Assembly (NCBI GenBank): GCA_026004415.1
Contig: BPJC01000002.1
Location: forward strand, 62,001 to 126,000
Length of the DNA: 64,000 nucleotides
Direction: 5' to 3'
Origin: Patescibacteria group bacterium
GTDB taxonomy: Bacteria; Patescibacteriota; Microgenomatia; UBA1406; GWC2-37-13
Both the position numbers and the translations under genes were made by a program. Below, piece by piece: positions 33,024 to 43,418 of the stretch. The notes under the pieces were generated by a model. That model made no database searches, was not told the origin of the DNA, and saw only the letters and a list, made by a program, of their open reading frames with translations. The first letter of the stretch is position 1. Each line of letters opens with the position of its first letter.

Positions 33024-36017
33024 ATGACTGAAGATTTAAAAGATTTCCAATCCGATTTAGAAGAGCAAACAGGTATTACCCCCGAAGAAGAAGCTCAAGC
33101 AGAAAAGGCACAAAAAGCTACAGAAAAAACTATAATAAGTGCTGCACAATTTGCAGCTGACCGACTTACTCCACACCCCTCGAAGCCTACGCCTGAAATA
33201 AGACGAGAAAGCCAAACTAAATTTTTAATTCCCCCGTATAGTACGGAAGAGCTTTCTGCGATAGAATCACAACTCCAAGAAGCAAACATACAGATCAGAA
33301 GCTCTTTTGAAAACTATAAACCTCACCTTCTGGCATCACTGATATTTGCTTCCAGAATTGGAATTAACATCTCAGAACTGCTAGAGAATTTACAAAATTA
33401 TATTGAACAAAAAATGAAAACTTCATATCATTATCACAGTGGAATAAATCATCAAGAAGCAACCTATTTTATACAAGAACAAGTAGTTAAAAAATTGGCA
33501 GAAGAAAAAACTTTAGAAATACCTCCAGATTTAAAACCAAATGAGGATAGAAAAATATTTATGACTACTTTGGCAAATAATCTTTCTCCAGAAAAATGCC
33601 TAGAATTAGCTAGATACATTGCGAGCACTTCCACTGAATTTAGGAGTTCGCCATTTTATTTTTCAGGAGTAAACATATTCGAGTTGACCCATAGCGGACC
33701 ACTAAGAAGACAGAATATAGCAATAGCAATCGCTCAGCAGCCATTTGATGTCGACAGCCTTAAAGATTTTCTCTTACAGAATGGAATTAGAAAAGACAAA
33801 TTCTTATTAGCCATGGCAAATCCTCTTCTAAGAGCACTTTTTCCCTTGGCTACCCTATTAGCAAAAACTTATCCTATCACTCTTCAATATTCTCCTCAAA
33901 ATAAAAAAGAACTCCCAATAAAGGATGCGTTAGAAGAAGTTTTAGAAAGATGTTATAAGGAAACTCCATTAGGAGAAGAACCTAAAGGACCATTTCCTTT
34001 AGAAGAGATATCTGCCCAAATTATAATTGAAGGGTTAGAACAATTACCTCAAGAGGATTTAGAAACTAGATTTAGACAGATTTTATCTTCAATCTTAGAA
34101 TCAGAACAACCTTTTGAAGAACTTGAGAAAGTCTTTCCTGATATTAATTTGTTTTTAGAAGATAGGGATAGAAACTCTTTAGTCAACGCTTTAAATGCTC
34201 TAAAACCAGCTATAAACAACCCTAATCAGATACCACCTGCAGATTTTTGGAGGAATATTTCTAGAAAACCAAATATAATCGATAGCTCTTTTTTCCCTAC
34301 ATATTTATATAAACTATTAATCCAAACTTTCTACAGAGCTGGAGGACAAGAACATTTATCAAGATGGAGAGATTTAATTCAAAGCTTTGTCGTTTCAGAA
34401 GGACAAAAAAGAAATGGAGAAGCATTGAAAATTGTTATTATTAACTCAAACACAATTGCCATATTCGATGGTAATAACCCATTATTTTCACTAGTAAAAG
34501 AAGAAGATGGATGGTATCCTACACCGTACTACGGTAAAACCACAAGACAACCAGTTTTTGCAATTGCAGGCGAATCTTATGAAGAATTACAGAGGCGTAT
34601 TGCTGAAGCAAAATTTACTTATGAAGTTAGCAGTGAATTTTTAAAAGAAATTTTACGAGAACGCCTAAGCGAATTCGAAAAAAGTATATACACACATATT
34701 ACACAGCAAATAAATCTACAAGCCTTAAACGCAGCAGGTATTCACCCAAGCCATTCCTCTTTTGCTTATAGAGAATCCATTGCCCCCTCTTTTTTACAAG
34801 ATGTTAAGTATCTTATTGGAAGCCTTTCTCCTTACGGAATAGGTATATATGACAGCATTTTTAGAGCACTTATACAACATTTATTTATAAAAAGAAAACT
34901 TAATCCTGTTGAACTACCAATAAAAGCACCATTAACTGAAGAGACTGTAACTATTAAACATCCCATCCTGGAGCTCAATACAATTACTTGGGGGGAGATT
35001 CAAAGAAAGCTAAAAGAAACAGGAGAAGATGTAAGAATCCCTGAGGTAACAATAAGAAACCAAAGAGGATTTGAAATACGTACAAGAGCAGGGGTTTACG
35101 AAACACTCTTACAATTAAAAGAAGTGGGATTTGATGCTGTTTTAGGAAAAACTATGGCAGAAGAATTTAATCGACAGTCTGCAAGAATTTACGTGGAAAA
35201 AGCACTTGTGGGTTTAGGCTTTTTACCTGAAAACTATCAAAGAGATCATCCACTCACAAGTTTAAAAGAAAAACAACAAAGACTCTACAGTAAAGCTCTA
35301 GAATTAGGATTTACTACTCAACTTGAAAAAGATTATTACCTAGCAAGAACTCTCTCCTTACCACTAACTTGGAAAAGGGAAAAGGAGCTTATGGATTTTC
35401 TAGAAAACCAGTTAGGAAAGGATGAGTTCAACCAATTCTTAAATGAAATAGGCATAGATAAAAACTATTTTGAAACAAGAGAAATTATTGAAGATTTTCT
35501 AAATTTTGCATCAGGATGGGGATGGAGTCAGTTTGATAGAAGTAATGAATTTCCTACTTATTATTATCAACAACCAACTTATAATCTTGATTTAAAACTC
35601 TCTATACGTTCAGGATACAGAAATGCTGGTGAATTTGCCATCTCAACTCAAGCCCAAAAAATATTTAAAGCTGCTAAAAAAACTTGGGAAAACTTTTTAA
35701 CAGAAGTAAAAGGAAAAATAGCCGAACAATCAGAAAACGAACCATTAACTAAAATTTTGAATTTAGGAAAAGCTTTGGCTTCAGAAATAGATCGCATGTC
35801 TCAAGCAGAAGTTACAGAATGGGCCGAAAAGATTATTAAAGGAGAAATTGCAGCAGTAGGAAAAGATATCACCGAGCCAATAGAAGTAAATACATGGAGA
35901 GATTTTTATGAAGCAATAAGACAACTCATGAATACTGCTAAATTAGTTTTAATCTACCGATCCGAAAAAGAAAGATTCGGATGGGAAGTATCAACAGATA
36001 AAGACGAATTATCTTAA
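33024..36017 (+). CDS. Large uncharacterised soluble protein
   Basis: From the favoured ATG at 33024 the protein has about 997 residues. The N terminus is acidic with a predicted coiled coil (TPEEEAQAEKAQKATEKTII). The middle (residues 230-460) is helical, and later segments include KIVIINSNTIAIFDGNNPLF and a region around FGWEVSTDKDELS at the end. No membrane helix, P-loop or known catalytic motif was seen. The gene is intact although it lies between decayed glycosyltransferase fragments and is flanked by a 150-base direct repeat. Function unknown. Confidence 0.6.
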   Translation: MTEDLKDFQSDLEEQTGITPEEEAQAEKAQKATEKTIISAAQFAADRLTPHPSKPTPEIRRESQTKFLIPPYSTEELSAIESQLQEANIQIRSSFENYKPHLLASLIFASRIGINISELLENLQNYIEQKMKTSYHYHSGINHQEATYFIQEQVVKKLAEEKTLEIPPDLKPNEDRKIFMTTLANNLSPEKCLELARYIASTSTEFRSSPFYFSGVNIFELTHSGPLRRQNIAIAIAQQPFDVDSLKDFLLQNGIRKDKFLLAMANPLLRALFPLATLLAKTYPITLQYSPQNKKELPIKDALEEVLERCYKETPLGEEPKGPFPLEEISAQIIIEGLEQLPQEDLETRFRQILSSILESEQPFEELEKVFPDINLFLEDRDRNSLVNALNALKPAINNPNQIPPADFWRNISRKPNIIDSSFFPTYLYKLLIQTFYRAGGQEHLSRWRDLIQSFVVSEGQKRNGEALKIVIINSNTIAIFDGNNPLFSLVKEEDGWYPTPYYGKTTRQPVFAIAGESYEELQRRIAEAKFTYEVSSEFLKEILRERLSEFEKSIYTHITQQINLQALNAAGIHPSHSSFAYRESIAPSFLQDVKYLIGSLSPYGIGIYDSIFRALIQHLFIKRKLNPVELPIKAPLTEETVTIKHPILELNTITWGEIQRKLKETGEDVRIPEVTIRNQRGFEIRTRAGVYETLLQLKEVGFDAVLGKTMAEEFNRQSARIYVEKALVGLGFLPENYQRDHPLTSLKEKQQRLYSKALELGFTTQLEKDYYLARTLSLPLTWKREKELMDFLENQLGKDEFNQFLNEIGIDKNYFETREIIEDFLNFASGWGWSQFDRSNEFPTYYYQQPTYNLDLKLSIRSGYRNAGEFAISTQAQKIFKAAKKTWENFLTEVKGKIAEQSENEPLTKILNLGKALASEIDRMSQAEVTEWAEKIIKGEIAAVGKDITEPIEVNTWRDFYEAIRQLMNTAKLVLIYRSEKERFGWEVSTDKDELS

Positions 36018-36092
36018 AAGCAATTTTTTCTTTTTTAAATTACTTTAGATCTTTGTAATTTTTACAAAATTGTTTAACTAAACACAATAATT

Positions 36093-36243
36093 ATAATCTA
36101 AAAGTGCTTTCCCTCTTTGCCCGTTATCTCATCTTTCTTTTGCTTTTTTTAAACTCAAAACTTTTAGGAAGCCTCACTTTTCTTCTTTACCTTGCCTGGG
36201 CTTTTTTAAAATTTCCCTATCTTAAACTATCATTAAAAGAAAA
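36093..36243 (+). repeat. Direct repeat, copy 2 (orphan)
   Basis: This fragment matches the membrane-tail part of the glycosyltransferase gene at 32.5 kb but has no upstream gene. It ends where the transposase remnant begins. Confidence 0.8.
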
Positions 36244-37600
36244 TTATCTTTATATCTAAACTCTTTACATAACAAAATATTGCTATGTTTGTAAGATAAA
36301 ATAAGCTGACAAGAAATTTATTGGTACTAGGTATGGAGATATTGACTCCTTTTTGAGCAAGTTTTGAATAATCTTCTTTTTCTGTTTCTAGATAGACAAA
36401 AGAAGTCTTTTGAATTAAATCAATTTGCGATGGAGTTTTGTAGTCTAAAGTATCCTCTATCAACATCACTGGAAAATAGACTAATTTCTCATCTGTCAAA
36501 TTATCTCCTTCTCTTTTTAATACTTCAATTGCTTTCTCTCCTTTTTTTTTAAATCCTTTTGCATAGTGTATCCTTTTTGTGTTCCAATATATTAACCATT
36601 TCTGCGCTTTATTCAAAAAATCTCTCTTGTCTTTTATCATCTGTTAATATGGTATTATAAACTCCTCATCATCTTTCCTGTGTGAATTCTCTACTATTGC
36701 ATTATATTGCTTTTGCCCTGTTGGTATTGTATGTATCCCTGCATTGAATTTATCCCTAAAAAATTCATCCCATTCTTTTAATTTGTCCCTTGATACTCCT
36801 GTAAATTCTGTCCCATTATCTATCCTTATGTTTATCTTTGTTCTTACATTATGTGCTCTTAAATATGAAAGTGTAAAATACAAAAACAAAAATCCATAAT
36901 GACTGTATAGGTTGTATGAGTAAAATGCCCATCTTATCCTTGTTTACAAGTCTATAAGTGTCCATTACATAAAGCATCTTATATTCTGCACTCCTTTTCT
37001 TTTTCCTTTTTACTTTTACATTTCTGTAAAGAATCTTTTTTATTATGTTTTCTTTGAATTCTAAACAATTCTTTTTATTTAAGTAGCTTGTAAGTTTTCT
37101 ATAATCAAATCCTGTTAGTTTGTGCTCTTTTAAAATTAGTTCTTTCAATTATTCCTTCATCTTATTAGGTTGTATTTTTAGGTTTTTATCTTTTATCTTT
37201 ATCTTTATCTTTATTTTTAAATGACGCCCTTATTGTTTTTTTACTGTGTTTTTTGATATCACAATTTTCTTCACTGTCCTTTTTATTTTCTAAACATTCT
37301 TCTTATATACTTCTTTTACTAACGCTCTTTCTTTCTTGGGTGAAATTTGTCTGTATCTGTGGTATATATTTATTTTAAGTTAATAGATCTTTTTCATCTC
37401 TTTTAAACTTTCAATGAGGACTTGGTAGGATACTATATCGAGCTCTTTTTTTATTATCAAGTTTAATATCTTAAACTATTTCTTTCTTTGGTGGAAAGTG
37501 TTTTGTGTGCTAATCCTCGTTTGAGTATATTCTCATTTTATTTCCCATAATGGTTTAGTATGTCTGTAACTGTGTAGGTCAACTATCCTAGATAATCTTG
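36233..37600 (-). mobile_element. IS481/IS3-like integrase-core transposase remnant
   Basis: Pieces in several frames read NVRTKINIRIDNGTEFTGVS, then FNAGIHTIPTGQKQYNAIVE and LNKAQKWLIYWNTKRIHYAK, the DDE integrase core with its Asp and Glu. Upstream, LILKEHKLTGFDYRKLTSYL and a helix-turn-helix-like TDILNHYGK lie near 37.1-37.5 kb. Multiple frame breaks show the element is dead. It separates the decayed island from the intact carotenoid genes. Confidence 0.7.
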
Positions 37601-37725
37601 TTGTTTTAATATTTAAAGATTAAAATATAATTTCAACCATTAATACAAAAACTGTAAAGTTTATAATTTTAAGCAGTTTAGAGTTATAGAATTATTCGGA
37701 TCAGAAGATAAATTAAAAAATCTTT

Positions 37726-39228
37726 ATGCATAAAAAAATATTAGTAATAGGTGGAGGAATTGGCGGTTTAGCTGTATCTGCTCTCTTGGCAAAGGACGGC
37801 TTTAAAATTACTCTGCTAGAGAAAAACAAAACAATCGGGGGTAGGGCAAGATTTTTAAAATTAGATGAGTTTTACTTTGATATGGGTCCATCCTGGTATA
37901 TGATGCCTGAGGTTTTTGAGAATTTTTTTTCAATCTTTGACAAAAAAGTAAAGGATTTTTATCAGCTCAAAAAATTAAAAATAAACTATAGAGTCTTTTT
38001 TGATGATAATGATTTTGTAGATATATACTCTGACATCAAAAAAAACTTTCTTACCTTCAAAAAATATGAAAAGGATGGAGATATAAAGCTAAAAAAAATT
38101 CTAAACGAAGCTAAGTATATTTATGAAACTTCTATGAAAAATTTGGTTTTCTCAGATTACAAGAATCTTTTTCAACTGATAAAACCGGAAGTTTTACTCA
38201 ATTTTCTACGATTTGATATTTTCCAGTCGCTTCATTCTTATATAGAAAGAAACATAAAAAATCCTAAATTACAAAAAATTCTTGAGTACACAACTGTTTT
38301 CTTAGGAGGTTCTCCCTATAATACACCGGCTTTTTATAAGCTTGTTGCGCATGCAGATATGAATTTGGGTATTTACTATCCTATAGGAGGAATGTATAAA
38401 ATAGTTGAAGCTTTAGAAAAGCTTTGTAACCAATATAATGTTAGGATAAAAACAGATGAGGAGGTAAAAAAAATATTTATAAAAGATAAAAAAATCTACA
38501 TGGTTGAGACAAACAAAGGTAAAAAATATCGAGCCGATATTTTTGTGGTAAACGCAGATTATCCTTACTTTGAAACAAAATTGCTTCCAAAACAGTTTCA
38601 AACCTACAACGCAGAATATTGGGATGCAAAGACCTTTTCTCCTTCTGCTTTTATTATTTATCTTGGCATAAAAGATAACTTAAGACTTAGCCGACATCAC
38701 AATCTATATTTTGTAACAGACTGGAAAACTCATTTTGATGATGTCTATAAGAACAAGAGAATCCCAAAGAATCCTTCTTTCTACTACCACATACCATCAA
38801 AAACAGATCAATATATGGCTCCAAGTAGTTGTCACAGCGTAATGATTCTTGTTCCTATGCCTCCGGGAGTATTCTTAGGCAAAGAAGAAGAAAAAGTATT
38901 TTATAGCAAAATACTAAAAACATTCTCAAAGATTAACAAATTGGAAAATATCGAAGAAAAAATCCTGGTGAAAAAATTTTTTCAAGCAAAAGATTTTTTT
39001 CAGGACTATAACGCTTATTTTGGTTCAGCCTTTGGAATAGCTCATACTTTATCTCAAACAGCGCTTTTTAGGCCCCGAAATTATTCAAAAAAAATTAAAA
39101 ATCTATTTTATGTGGGTCAACACACCAATCCTGGGATAGGTATACCTCCTGTTTTAATTTCAGCTCAGATTGTTTATAATTTGATAAAAAATTATGAACA
39201 TTTACTCCTACCAAACCTTTACAAGTAA
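37726..39228 (+). CDS. crtI: Phytoene desaturase/dehydrogenase
   Basis: The 500-residue flavoprotein begins with the dinucleotide motif ILVIGGGIGGLAVSALLAKD, followed by LEKNKTIGGRARF. Other family blocks are YFDMGPSWYMMPE near residue 50 and the C-terminal LFYVGQHTNPGIGIPPVLIS. CrtI introduces four double bonds into phytoene to give lycopene. It opens a four-gene carotenoid unit and overlaps crtB by 35 bases. TATAAT-like boxes lie in the 100 bases upstream. Confidence 0.93.
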   Translation: MHKKILVIGGGIGGLAVSALLAKDGFKITLLEKNKTIGGRARFLKLDEFYFDMGPSWYMMPEVFENFFSIFDKKVKDFYQLKKLKINYRVFFDDNDFVDIYSDIKKNFLTFKKYEKDGDIKLKKILNEAKYIYETSMKNLVFSDYKNLFQLIKPEVLLNFLRFDIFQSLHSYIERNIKNPKLQKILEYTTVFLGGSPYNTPAFYKLVAHADMNLGIYYPIGGMYKIVEALEKLCNQYNVRIKTDEEVKKIFIKDKKIYMVETNKGKKYRADIFVVNADYPYFETKLLPKQFQTYNAEYWDAKTFSPSAFIIYLGIKDNLRLSRHHNLYFVTDWKTHFDDVYKNKRIPKNPSFYYHIPSKTDQYMAPSSCHSVMILVPMPPGVFLGKEEEKVFYSKILKTFSKINKLENIEEKILVKKFFQAKDFFQDYNAYFGSAFGIAHTLSQTALFRPRNYSKKIKNLFYVGQHTNPGIGIPPVLISAQIVYNLIKNYEHLLLPNLYK

Positions 39229-40039
39229 ACACACTAAAACTTTTTATTACTCTACCCTTTTATTCCCAAAAAAATACAGGGCAAAAGTTTTTCTTTTATA
39301 CTCATTCTTAAGAATAATCGATGATCTTGTTGATAAAGAAACGCCTGATAAAAAAAATTTTTATCTTCTAAGAAAAGAGTTAGAAAACTCTTTAATTCTA
39401 AAAAATACCTCCAAAATAAAATTAATAAATGACATTGTTAAATTAATTAAAGAAAACGATCTATCAAAAGAAATGATGGATTATCTCAAAATCCAAGAAA
39501 AGGAAATTGCTAAAAAAATTTACAAAACAAACAAAGAATTTACTGAGTTTTTATATGGAGTAGCTGGAACTGTTGGAATAATGATGTCAAAGATTCTAAA
39601 TTTACCTCCAAAAACCTTTGTTAATGCCAAAAGGTTGGGAGAGGCCTTACAGATTATAAATACAGTTAGAGATATTAAAGAGGATTACAGAATTGGCAGG
39701 ATCTATATTCCGGAGGAATTATTAAATAAATACGGTTTAACACAAAAAAATTTTCTAAAGCAGGAAAAACAAGAAAAATTTTTTATTTTAGTTAAAGATT
39801 TGCTCAATAAGGCATTTAAATTAATAAAAGAAGCAAAGAAGAGCTTTGTATATTTTAAAAAAGAAATCCTTTTCCCGATAAAAACAGCTTCAGATTTATA
39901 TCTTTTGGTTGGAAAAAGCATATATATTAAACCCGAATTGATATTTAATAAAAAAAAACTAAAGCCGAATTTTATTAAAATTTCTCAGTTAATAATTAGC
40001 AACTTCTTTTTTATCTATGTATTTAATAAAAAAGGTTGA
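39194..40039 (+). CDS. crtB: Phytoene synthase
   Basis: The 281-residue protein joins two geranylgeranyl diphosphates to phytoene. It has YSTLLFPKKYRAKVFLLYSF, the first Asp-rich motif RIIDDLVDKETP, the AGTVGIMM loop, and the second motif INTVRDIKEDYRIGRIYIPE. These are the family's catalytic Mg-binding aspartates. It overlaps crtI, showing coupling, and ends with TGA. Confidence 0.93.
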   Translation: MNIYSYQTFTSKHTKTFYYSTLLFPKKYRAKVFLLYSFLRIIDDLVDKETPDKKNFYLLRKELENSLILKNTSKIKLINDIVKLIKENDLSKEMMDYLKIQEKEIAKKIYKTNKEFTEFLYGVAGTVGIMMSKILNLPPKTFVNAKRLGEALQIINTVRDIKEDYRIGRIYIPEELLNKYGLTQKNFLKQEKQEKFFILVKDLLNKAFKLIKEAKKSFVYFKKEILFPIKTASDLYLLVGKSIYIKPELIFNKKKLKPNFIKISQLIISNFFFIYVFNKKG

Positions 40040-40872
40040 ATACTATGGCAAAAATAGTTAAATTTATAGAACAATATTTAGCAGAGTACAAGGATATCTT
40101 TGTAGATTACTCTTCATCCAAAAGGGAATTTCTTATTTTATACAAGGATTTCGTTCAAAGAGGCAAAGGTGTAAGAGGAGCTTCGGTTTTTTTAACAGAT
40201 AAGATTTTTAAGCATGAAAAATTGAGCAAAACAAATTTATATTATCTTGCGGCATTTTTTGAACTGATGCACTCCAACTTGTTAATTCATGATGATTTTA
40301 TGTATGAATATAGGCTTACCCGTAATGCCAAAACTATAAATTTTTATTTTGAAAGCAAGTTTAAAAAAGAGTTAAAAAAACTCCAGCATCTTGGGAACTC
40401 TCTGGCGGTCAATTTAGGTGATACTGGCTTTTTTTTGGTCTTTGACTTTTTTAACAGAATAAAAACAAGCCATACTTGGAAAAAAAAGCTCTTTTATAAC
40501 TTTACTTCTGAATATACAAAATTGTCCCTGGCCCAAGCAGACGATGTTTTTTTTGGCCAAACTAACATTGAACCTAATCACGAAACAATTAAGCGTGTTT
40601 ACCTGCATAAGACTGCTCGCTACACCTTTGTTTTACCTGTTATATCAACCCTTTACCTTAGGAACAATTATTTTTACAAAGATCAGCTTTTGATTCGCAT
40701 TCTCGAAAATTTAGGCGTACTCTTTCAGATTACAGATGACTTGATTGGTTTTCTTTCAGATCAAACCGGAAAAGACAAAGGATTAGATATTCGAGTAAGC
40801 AATAAGACTATAGTCAGATACTTTTTAATTAGAGAGCTTAAAAACTTAGAATTTAAAGAATTAACAAAATAG
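40036..40872 (+). CDS. crtE: Geranylgeranyl diphosphate synthase-like prenyltransferase
   Basis: The 278-residue protein has HSNLLIHDDFMYEYRLTRNA as first Asp-rich motif and LFQITDDLIGFLSDQTGKDK as second, with KGLDIRVSNKT after it. The first motif has E where the second aspartate pair position is usually D, and TRN where RRG is expected. It would supply GGPP to crtB. Start codon choice: TTG 40036 overlaps crtB, and ATG 40045 follows its stop; the ATG is more likely. Confidence 0.82.
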   Translation: MNTMAKIVKFIEQYLAEYKDIFVDYSSSKREFLILYKDFVQRGKGVRGASVFLTDKIFKHEKLSKTNLYYLAAFFELMHSNLLIHDDFMYEYRLTRNAKTINFYFESKFKKELKKLQHLGNSLAVNLGDTGFFLVFDFFNRIKTSHTWKKKLFYNFTSEYTKLSLAQADDVFFGQTNIEPNHETIKRVYLHKTARYTFVLPVISTLYLRNNYFYKDQLLIRILENLGVLFQITDDLIGFLSDQTGKDKGLDIRVSNKTIVRYFLIRELKNLEFKELTK

Positions 40873-40901
40873 TTTTTAAATTGTCTTAAGACAATGAATT
40901 T

Positions 40902-41570
40902 ATGAAAATAGAATATTTAACCTTTAACTTTATTATTCTCTTATCTCCTCTGTTATCTTATCTCTTTTTTCCTAAGATCATATATCCTCTTGATAATATT
41001 TCCCTAATATCTATACTTATTGCCGCTTTCATCTTTATCCTGCACGATATATTTGCAAACAATAACTGGTGGAGATTTAACAATAAATTTATACTTGGAG
41101 TAAGGATTTTGAATCTGCCAATAGAAGAGATTATGTTTTTCTTTACAGTCGGATTTGCCTGTCTTACAATATGGCTAAACCTAAAAACAGTTAATCTAAA
41201 AATAGAATTTAATCTGTTTCCGCTTTTTCTGCTTATCGGCTTATATTACTTATTTTTAGCCATAAAAAGCAAAAAAGCTTATGCCCAATCTATGACTATT
41301 TTTTATATTGTTCTAATAATAACTGACATTAGTTCAAAGATAAATCTGGCTTTAGACAATTTTTTTATCCTCTACTTAGGAATCATTCTTTTTTTAACGC
41401 TTATTTTCAACTATTATCTAACCAAAAGGCCTGTGGTTTTATACAACAAGGAATTTTTAAGCGGAAAAAAGATCTTAACAATTCCTGTAGAGGACTTTCT
41501 TTACGGAATTAACTTTATTTATCTTACTACCATAATCTATGAGTTCTTCTCTAATTCAGCAATTTTTTGA
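40902..41570 (+). CDS. Lycopene cyclase (CrtYcd/CarR type)
   Basis: The 222-residue membrane protein has six or seven helices and two related halves: NNWWRFNNKFILGVRILNLP, then EEIMFFFTVGFACLTIW; and NKEFLSGKKILTIPVEDFLY. The P-[IV]-E-[ED] motif in each half is the signature of heterodimeric or fused lycopene cyclases. It converts lycopene to a ring-bearing carotenoid, probably beta-carotene; the ring type cannot be told. Last gene of the crt unit; its 3' end overlaps the photolyase gene by 34 bases. Confidence 0.85.
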   Translation: MKIEYLTFNFIILLSPLLSYLFFPKIIYPLDNISLISILIAAFIFILHDIFANNNWWRFNNKFILGVRILNLPIEEIMFFFTVGFACLTIWLNLKTVNLKIEFNLFPLFLLIGLYYLFLAIKSKKAYAQSMTIFYIVLIITDISSKINLALDNFFILYLGIILFLTLIFNYYLTKRPVVLYNKEFLSGKKILTIPVEDFLYGINFIYLTTIIYEFFSNSAIF

Positions 41571-42898
41571 AGATACTTTTCCATATCAAATTTTCTTTCA
41601 AGGCCTTTTTCATTCATATACCTTACTTTTCCAAAAATCTTTCGCTCTCTCCAGGGTCTATCAAAACAACCAAAACTCCAGGCAATACCAAGATAACCAT
41701 TAGGATCTCTGCCATCAAGCTCATATTTATCATTTAAGTAAACCAACCACTTATAAGCTTGTCTCCAGTTTAAACTCCATTCAATAACCTTCTTTGCCCA
41801 GTACATCCGCATATAGTTGTGCATCTTGCCGGTTAAGAGCATCTCTTTTTGACAAGCATTCCAATATTTATCGTGTGTTTTGCCTTCCTCAAGCTCTTCA
41901 AGACTATAAACATAGTCTCTCTTATCGTTTTTATGATCATCCAAAGTCTTTATTGACCAAAAAGGCAATCCTTTCCAGTTGTCATAATTTCTTTCAAAAT
42001 AAACAAAGTTCCTTGCTAATTCTCTCCAGACTAGAAGTTCATTGAAAAAGGCCTGAACGTTTTCATCATCAATCGAATAATTTTTCAAAACTTCATAAAC
42101 AATCTTAACCGGCGAAATGAAGCCAAAATGCAAATAGGGAGATAAGTTTGACTGAAAATCTTTATCCGGACTACTCCTAAATTTCTTGTAATAAACCAGT
42201 TTTTTGAAAATAAACTCACTTAATATTTGGCAAGCCTGTGTCTCTCCTCCTATAAATTTAGTCTTAAAGACTTTTTTGTCTAATCGCAACATTTTAAATT
42301 GCTGTTCGATCTCAGAGTTGCTTTGATTAAAAAGTTCTGTCTTATTTCTTAAACTCTCTAACTCAAATCTATCAGACAATTTAGGAATAAAAGAAAGAAT
42401 TTTTTTCTTTATCAAAAAAGCATAGGGCACCTTATTTTTTGCGACTAATATAACTGGAGCAAAAGTATCATTTTCAACTAGGAATACAGGTAGATCTAAT
42501 TTCTTAATTAAAAAGCTTCGCCAGTATCTTTGACCTCTAAGATAACCAAAGTCAGCTATCAGAACGCTGGCCCTTTTTGCAACTTTCAAAATATCTGAAA
42601 AACTGTCAACCTTTTGAACCAAAAAATTAGCTCCTATCTGCCTCAAATTCTTTTTTAATTCTAAAATTCCTTGTTTTAAAAAAGCATATTGCCTTAAATT
42701 TGCATACTTATTTTCTTTTAAGGCAAAGTAAACAAGCAGAGGTAGATTCAGTCGATTTGATTCTTTTATTGCCAACTTTAAAGCAAAGTTGTAATCTATT
42801 CTAAGTCCGGTCTGAACCCAGTACAAAACAAACTCTCCCTTTTTATTCTCCTTGTCAAGATTGTATTTTTTAATCCTAAAATCGAGCTGATCAGACAC
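41537..42898 (-). CDS. phr: Class II CPD photolyase
   Basis: The 453 residues open with FVLYWVQTGLRIDYNFALKL, carry the FAD-binding helices YLHFGFISPVKIVYEVLKNY and ELLVWRELARNFVYF, and end with RMYWAKKVIEWSLNWRQAYK followed by DGRDPNGYLGIAWSFGCFDR and PWRERKIFGKVRYMN, all class II markers. The enzyme repairs cyclobutane pyrimidine dimers using near-UV/blue light. It converges on the crt genes, forming a light-protection island. Confidence 0.95.
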   Translation of the reverse strand: MSDQLDFRIKKYNLDKENKKGEFVLYWVQTGLRIDYNFALKLAIKESNRLNLPLLVYFALKENKYANLRQYAFLKQGILELKKNLRQIGANFLVQKVDSFSDILKVAKRASVLIADFGYLRGQRYWRSFLIKKLDLPVFLVENDTFAPVILVAKNKVPYAFLIKKKILSFIPKLSDRFELESLRNKTELFNQSNSEIEQQFKMLRLDKKVFKTKFIGGETQACQILSEFIFKKLVYYKKFRSSPDKDFQSNLSPYLHFGFISPVKIVYEVLKNYSIDDENVQAFFNELLVWRELARNFVYFERNYDNWKGLPFWSIKTLDDHKNDKRDYVYSLEELEEGKTHDKYWNACQKEMLLTGKMHNYMRMYWAKKVIEWSLNWRQAYKWLVYLNDKYELDGRDPNGYLGIAWSFGCFDRPWRERKIFGKVRYMNEKGLERKFDMEKYLQKIAELEKNS

Positions 42899-43418
42899 TA
42901 AATTTATTGAACTGAGAAAAATTTATAATCCTTTATTCTACAAAAATCTCAGTTCGAGCTTTTTATAGATTAAATTCCTGTTTAAATTTTAGCAAAAATC
43001 CCTAAAATTATTCTCCCCTTGAGATTTCCAAACATAAAAATTTGCTTTACAAGAGATATAATCAAAAATCAGATGGCAACAGGGTATGCCTGATTCTAAA
43101 AATTAGTTTATGAAGCTTATCCAGATGTTTAACCTTCAATATTTTTAAGAAGATGATTAAGATAAAGCAAAAGGGAAAAGACAAAAGATAAAGCAAGATT
43201 TTACTCTTTTAAACGAGAATTTTTTATCAGAATTTTGAAGTATAATAAAGAAAATTGATAAGAAAGCTAATATTAAATTAAATTTTCTAAGATTAGATTT
43301 TTCACCCAAGTCAAGTTTTGGACTTAGAAAAAACACAAGATTCTTAACTAATTTAGAAATTGATCTGAATGTATAAAAAAGTATTAGAAAATAAATAGAA
43401 ATTTAAGCCAAAAAACCT
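42899..43418. other. Intergenic stretch with no recognised gene
   Basis: AT-rich sequence between the photolyase and YdeI-like genes. No coding-looking frame, RNA gene or strong hairpin was recognised. Confidence 0.5.

Noticed and set aside
42899-43130. Possible tRNA or structured RNA near a TTCGAGC motif
   Set aside because: The motif has no supporting cloverleaf arms.
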